DNA of 64,000 nucleotides from Rubrobacteraceae bacterium (GTDB lineage: Bacteria; Actinomycetota; Rubrobacteria; Rubrobacterales; Rubrobacteraceae), in assembly GCA_030448125.1 (NCBI GenBank), contig JAUJNO010000005.1, positions 18,825 through 82,824 of the forward strand, given 5' to 3'. The stretch's first letter is position 1; each line of letters opens with the position of its first letter. Made by a program: the position numbers and the translations under genes. The notes beneath the pieces were generated by a model. It saw nothing but the letters and a program-made list of their open reading frames with translations. It searched no databases and was not told the origin of the DNA. Positions 61,183 to 64,000 of the stretch are shown one piece after another.

Positions 61183-61315
61183 CGTTCCGATTATACAAGA
61201 GCATCCCCCGATCAGGCTAAGCTGCGGGCCACCGTGGAACCGGTAGTAGAATTGTTGCTGTCGCGCCCGTAGAACAGGGTACGGGCCCCGGGAATCGCCT
61301 CACGGAAGGACGGTT

Positions 61316-62491
61316 ATGGACAGCACGAACGATGCGCGGACGCTCCTCGTCATCGGCGCCCCCGAGCACGACGCCACGGCGTACCACCTGTCGGGCTTCC
61401 TCGCGCCGGACCCGGTGATCTACCTGCGCGTGGGAGGCGAAGCCGGCAAGGGATACCTGGCCGTCTCCTCGATGGAGTACGGTCGGGCGAAGAGAGACGC
61501 GCGGGCGGACGAGGTGCTCTCCTTCGACGAGCTAGACGTCATGAACCTCGCCCGCGAGCTGAAGAGTGGCGGACGGGCCCTGGCCGCCGCGACGGCCGGC
61601 CTCCTCGAAAGACTAAACGCCGCCAACTCCCCGGTCGCCGTGCCACCGTCTCTAGGCGTAATCTACGCTGATGAGCTGCGCGCCCGCGGCCTGACGGTGA
61701 CGCCCGACGCCAGGCTCTTCGCGGATCTCAGACGCCGAAAGACCGAAGAGGAGATCTCCCACATAGAGAAGACGCAGAGGGCCGTCGAAGAGGCCTGCGC
61801 CCACGCCGTCGGGATCCTGAGAGAATCCGGGGTCGCGAACGACGGCGCGCTCACGTACGGGGGCGAACCTCTCACCAGCGAACACCTGCGCTCCGAGATA
61901 GACGTCGAGCTTCTCAGACGCGGCTGCGCCGCCGACGGCACCATAACCGCCGGCGGCGTCCAGGCCGCCGACCCCCACGCGAGGGGACACGGCCCCCTCA
62001 AGGCCGGCGAGTCGATAATCCTCGACATCTTCCCCGCCGAAAAGACCAGCCGCTACTACGCCGACATGACCCGAACCTTCGTCAAGGGCGAGCCGGGCGA
62101 GGAGCTGCAAAAAATGTACGATGCCGTCCTCGAGAGCCAGGAAGCAGCCCTCGCCATGATCCGGGGCGGCGTCAACGGCCGAGACGTCCACAAAAAGGTC
62201 TCCGACGTTTTGCATGAGGCCGGCTACGAGACGCTTATCCACGACCAGAAGCCGGGCGAGCCCCTGCAAAGGGGCTTTATCCACGGCACCGGCCACGGGG
62301 TGGGGTTGGAGATCCACGAATCCCCCCGCGTCTCCATAACCGACGAGAAGCTAGTCCCCGGTGACGTGATCACGATAGAGCCCGGCCTCTACTACCCGGA
62401 GGTAGGCGGCGTCCGCATCGAAGACCTCGTGGTCGTCACCGAAGATGGCTGCCGCAACCTGACGAATTTTCCGAAGGAGTTCCGGGTCTAA
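61316..62491 (+). CDS. M24 family Xaa-Pro aminopeptidase-like protein
   Basis: A 391-residue protein starts at ATG 61316 (near AAGGACGG). An N-terminal creatinase-like domain precedes the pita-bread catalytic domain. The five metal ligands are visible: Asp in IILDIFPAE, Asp in YYADMTRTF, His in FIHGTGHGVGLEIHESP, Glu in TIEPGLYYP, Glu in VRIEDLVVV. It is likely a dimetal peptidase for X-Pro bonds, cytosolic. A divergent promoter region separates it from the NifU gene. Confidence 0.87.
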   Translation: MDSTNDARTLLVIGAPEHDATAYHLSGFLAPDPVIYLRVGGEAGKGYLAVSSMEYGRAKRDARADEVLSFDELDVMNLARELKSGGRALAAATAGLLERLNAANSPVAVPPSLGVIYADELRARGLTVTPDARLFADLRRRKTEEEISHIEKTQRAVEEACAHAVGILRESGVANDGALTYGGEPLTSEHLRSEIDVELLRRGCAADGTITAGGVQAADPHARGHGPLKAGESIILDIFPAEKTSRYYADMTRTFVKGEPGEELQKMYDAVLESQEAALAMIRGGVNGRDVHKKVSDVLHEAGYETLIHDQKPGEPLQRGFIHGTGHGVGLEIHESPRVSITDEKLVPGDVITIEPGLYYPEVGGVRIEDLVVVTEDGCRNLTNFPKEFRV

Positions 62492-62533
62492 GAACCGGCC
62501 GCAGGCCGGCCACCAGCAACAGAAAGGAACAGA

Positions 62534-62854
62534 TTGGAGAGCAAGCCGGTAAAAGAAGCGATCTCCTTCTCCGAGGAGAAGATGCAGAAGAACGCCCTCT
62601 TCGAGTCCTCGCGCCTTTTTTACGACCTCTACTGCCTCTTGCCGGGCCAAAGCCAGAAGGTTCACGCGCACGAGGGCTCCGATAAGGTCTACTACGTCCT
62701 CGAAGGCGCCGGCCGCTTCACCGTCGGCGACGAGGAGAGAGACCTTCCCCAGGGCCATGCCGTTATCGCCCCTGCGGGCGAGCCTCACGGCGTCCGGAAC
62801 GAGACCGGCGACAACCTCGTCCTTCTCGTGACCATGGCCCCGAGACCCTCCTGA
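62534..62854 (+). CDS. Small cupin-domain protein
   Basis: TTG 62534, behind AAAGGAAC, begins a 106-residue single-domain cupin. Motif 1 is QKVHAHEGSDKVYYVLEGAG and motif 2 PQGHAVIAPAGEPHGVRN, giving the metal-binding His/His/Glu-type residues. Substrate unknown. It sits 42 bases after the M24 gene and five bases before the next gene. Confidence 0.78.
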   Translation: MESKPVKEAISFSEEKMQKNALFESSRLFYDLYCLLPGQSQKVHAHEGSDKVYYVLEGAGRFTVGDEERDLPQGHAVIAPAGEPHGVRNETGDNLVLLVTMAPRPS

Positions 62855-62858
62855 GCCC

Positions 62859-63236
62859 GTGGCCGCGAACGAGATGCCCCAGCCGCCCTACGTGCTCCTC
62901 TTCGAGGAAGCCGCGCCGGGCGCCGTGCCGCTCATGATATCCGTGGACGACCGCGGCGCCCTGCCGCTCTTCGACTCTGCCGAAAAGGCCCAGGTCTTCG
63001 TGGCCTCTACAGACTTCGGCCCCGACTGGAAGCCAGTCGAGGTCTCCGGCGCCAGCCTCCTCGCGGTCCTTGAGGCCTGCCGTGGCCGGGTTGGATACGT
63101 AGCCCTCAACCCCCCGCCCGCGAGAGAAGGGGGCGGTATGAAGGTAGAGATGGGCGGTCTCGAAGAGTTGATAGAGGCCCTACAAACGAGCGAGGAGGAA
63201 GACCTCTTCGGCATCGGCGGCCTCAGCCAGAATTGA
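62859..63236 (+). CDS. Hypothetical protein, paralog of the protein at 33375
   Basis: GTG 62859 begins a 125-residue protein (YVLLFEEAAPGAVPLMISVD, ALPLFDSAEKAQVFVASTDF, VGYVALNPPPA). The first 85 residues align with the protein at 33375-33920; both keep LP-F/L-F-x-S-x-E-x-A. The fold may be SseB-like. It differs in its tail (LEELIEALQTSEEEDLFGIG). Function unknown. Confidence 0.6.
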   Translation: MAANEMPQPPYVLLFEEAAPGAVPLMISVDDRGALPLFDSAEKAQVFVASTDFGPDWKPVEVSGASLLAVLEACRGRVGYVALNPPPAREGGGMKVEMGGLEELIEALQTSEEEDLFGIGGLSQN

Positions 63237-63301
63237 CGGGACAGCAACTGCGCCGGAGGGAGAGTAAGCTCAGAATAGATACGTGACCAATGCTGAGGAT
63301 G

Positions 63302-63871
63302 TTAATGCAGTACGAAGTAAAGGTCTGTCTCGGCCACACTTGCTGTAAGGGCCGAATCTAACCACCTCGTCTCGTTCTTGTTGGGCCGATCTCCGGCACC
63401 CTTATATTCTATGTAAACGACTCGATCCTGCTTCCAAGCGAGAACATCGAAGAAGCCGCCCACTCCGTTATTTATCGAGTAAATCTGTAGGTACGCGTTG
63501 TATGCGATAGGAGCACTCGACAGATCGAACGGCTCCGAGCGATCGGGAAGATTCCTCCAAAACAGGTTGTTTTTCTTACTACTGTGATAGGAATCAACCC
63601 AAACTGCGTCCCACCCGTCTCGCTCGAGCCAGCGTGCTATAGCCAACTCGCCGAACAGCGGCTCCCCTTCAACATCGACAAGGGGCTTGTTTAAGTAACT
63701 TCCGGGCAACGTCCTGTGAGGCTGTTTCCAGTATGTCGCGTCGCTCGGAAGGCGGTCCGGCAATGCTGGCGGGAAGTGAATTACCCAGGCCGGCACCTCG
63801 ATAATTCGCCCTGAAGGGAGGTTACGACGTTCCGAACTTGTTCGTAGGACAAGACGTTTAAGTGTTTCCAT
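63302..63871 (-). CDS. PD-(D/E)XK nuclease-like protein
   Basis: A 189-residue protein starts at ATG 63871. The C-terminal part reads GVGGFFDVLAWKQDRVVYIE then YKGAGDRPNKNETRWLDSAL, in which D...E-x-K has nuclease-fold spacing (Asp of FFDVLA, Glu and Lys of IEYKG) and the trailing W/L helix of VRR-NUC-like enzymes. The N-terminal region includes ELAIARWLERDGWDAVWVDS. GC is lower than its neighbours, hinting at transfer. No restriction or phage partner is adjacent. I infer the fold; activity is unknown. Confidence 0.6.
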   Translation of the reverse strand: METLKRLVLRTSSERRNLPSGRIIEVPAWVIHFPPALPDRLPSDATYWKQPHRTLPGSYLNKPLVDVEGEPLFGELAIARWLERDGWDAVWVDSYHSSKKNNLFWRNLPDRSEPFDLSSAPIAYNAYLQIYSINNGVGGFFDVLAWKQDRVVYIEYKGAGDRPNKNETRWLDSALTASVAETDLYFVLH

Positions 63872-63945
63872 TTTCCGTCTTTTATAGCAGTTTCTCGAAT
63901 TGGCTGCCTCGTCCGGTTTGTGTTATCTCGCCTTCAGGTTTCCCA

Positions 63946-64000
63946 CTAGAACGAGAAGAAGCGGGCCAGCCTGTTCTTCTCGAAGTACCGCTGGTGGTAC
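63946..64000 (-). CDS. msrA: Probable MsrA C-terminus (partial, enters from the right edge)
   Basis: Seventeen residues, YHQRYFEKNRLARFFSF, precede a TAG at 63946-63948. YHQ-(x)-Y-(x)-EKN is the pattern near the end of peptide-methionine (S)-sulfoxide reductase MsrA. The assignment rests on this short stretch only. The gap 63872-63945 has no other feature. Confidence 0.4.
   Translation of the reverse strand, partial: YHQRYFEKNRLARFFSF

Noticed and set aside
1..64000. CRISPR array or rRNA operon
   Set aside because: No regularly spaced repeats and no rRNA-like sequence were seen on either strand.

Overview
The window is high-GC DNA with strong GGAGG-type ribosome binding sites and frequent GTG/TTG starts. 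Protein content (IclR-linked glycolate genes, DUF4383 and DUF4126 membrane proteins, PAS-rich kinases) suggests an actinobacterium of the Rubrobacter type. That assignment is an inference from protein style; no rRNA is present.

Region 1 (1-5.5 kb, minus strand) is heavily frameshifted. It holds a degenerate tandem duplication of a CoA-binding protein gene plus the start of trmFO, a DUF389 membrane protein, a CitE/malyl-CoA-lyase-like gene and glcF.

Region 2 (4-24 kb) is a two-armed two-carbon-acid cluster. The minus arm runs IclR regulator, hyi, garR, glcD, glcE, glcF, citE-like. The plus arm runs gcl, a TenA fragment, a sodium:solute symporter, a cyclophilin-like protein, glycerate kinase, an OsmC-like fragment, a small Cys-rich protein, an enolase fragment, pyruvate kinase, a giant FAD/Fe-S dehydrogenase, a beta-propeller and DoxX. 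Together they describe glycolate -> glyoxylate -> tartronate semialdehyde -> glycerate -> 2-phosphoglycerate -> (enolase) -> PEP -> pyruvate. Two tandem LctP-type permeases follow (24.7-28.4 kb), and lutABC lies at 43.7-46.6 kb. A shared operator-like element (core CGTATCGTG with TTTC/GAAA or TTCC/GGAA arms) occurs near hyi, gcl and the first permease, which suggests one regulon.

Region 3 (28-50 kb) is mixed chromosome: HPP protein, a molybdopterin oxidoreductase lacking its usual Fe-S cysteines, an AI-2E-type permease, a PadR regulator, DUF4383 with a CsoR-like operator, a glycosyltransferase, a six-PAS histidine kinase with NarL-type regulator, a Crp/Fnr regulator, lutABC, a MarR-GNAT fusion, an amidohydrolase, gltX and tRNA-Glu.

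Region 4 (50,741-58,088) is a 7.2-kb integrated element. It is bounded by a perfect 126-bp direct repeat containing a whole tRNA-Glu(CTC) gene, its terminator and the 3' end of the next gene. Inside are a methyltransferase, an AcuB-like CBS-ACT protein, an unrecognised 556-residue membrane protein, a coiled-coil lipoprotein, several strong hairpins, decayed gene copies and a frameshifted tyrosine integrase.

Region 5 (58-64 kb) returns to ordinary chromosome: a PAP2-like protein, Yip1 family, a NifU-type domain, an M24 peptidase, a cupin, a small protein paralogous to one at 33.4 kb, a PD-(D/E)XK-like protein and probably the end of msrA.

Many reading frames are broken by single-base indels. 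From sequence alone I cannot separate true decay from assembly error.
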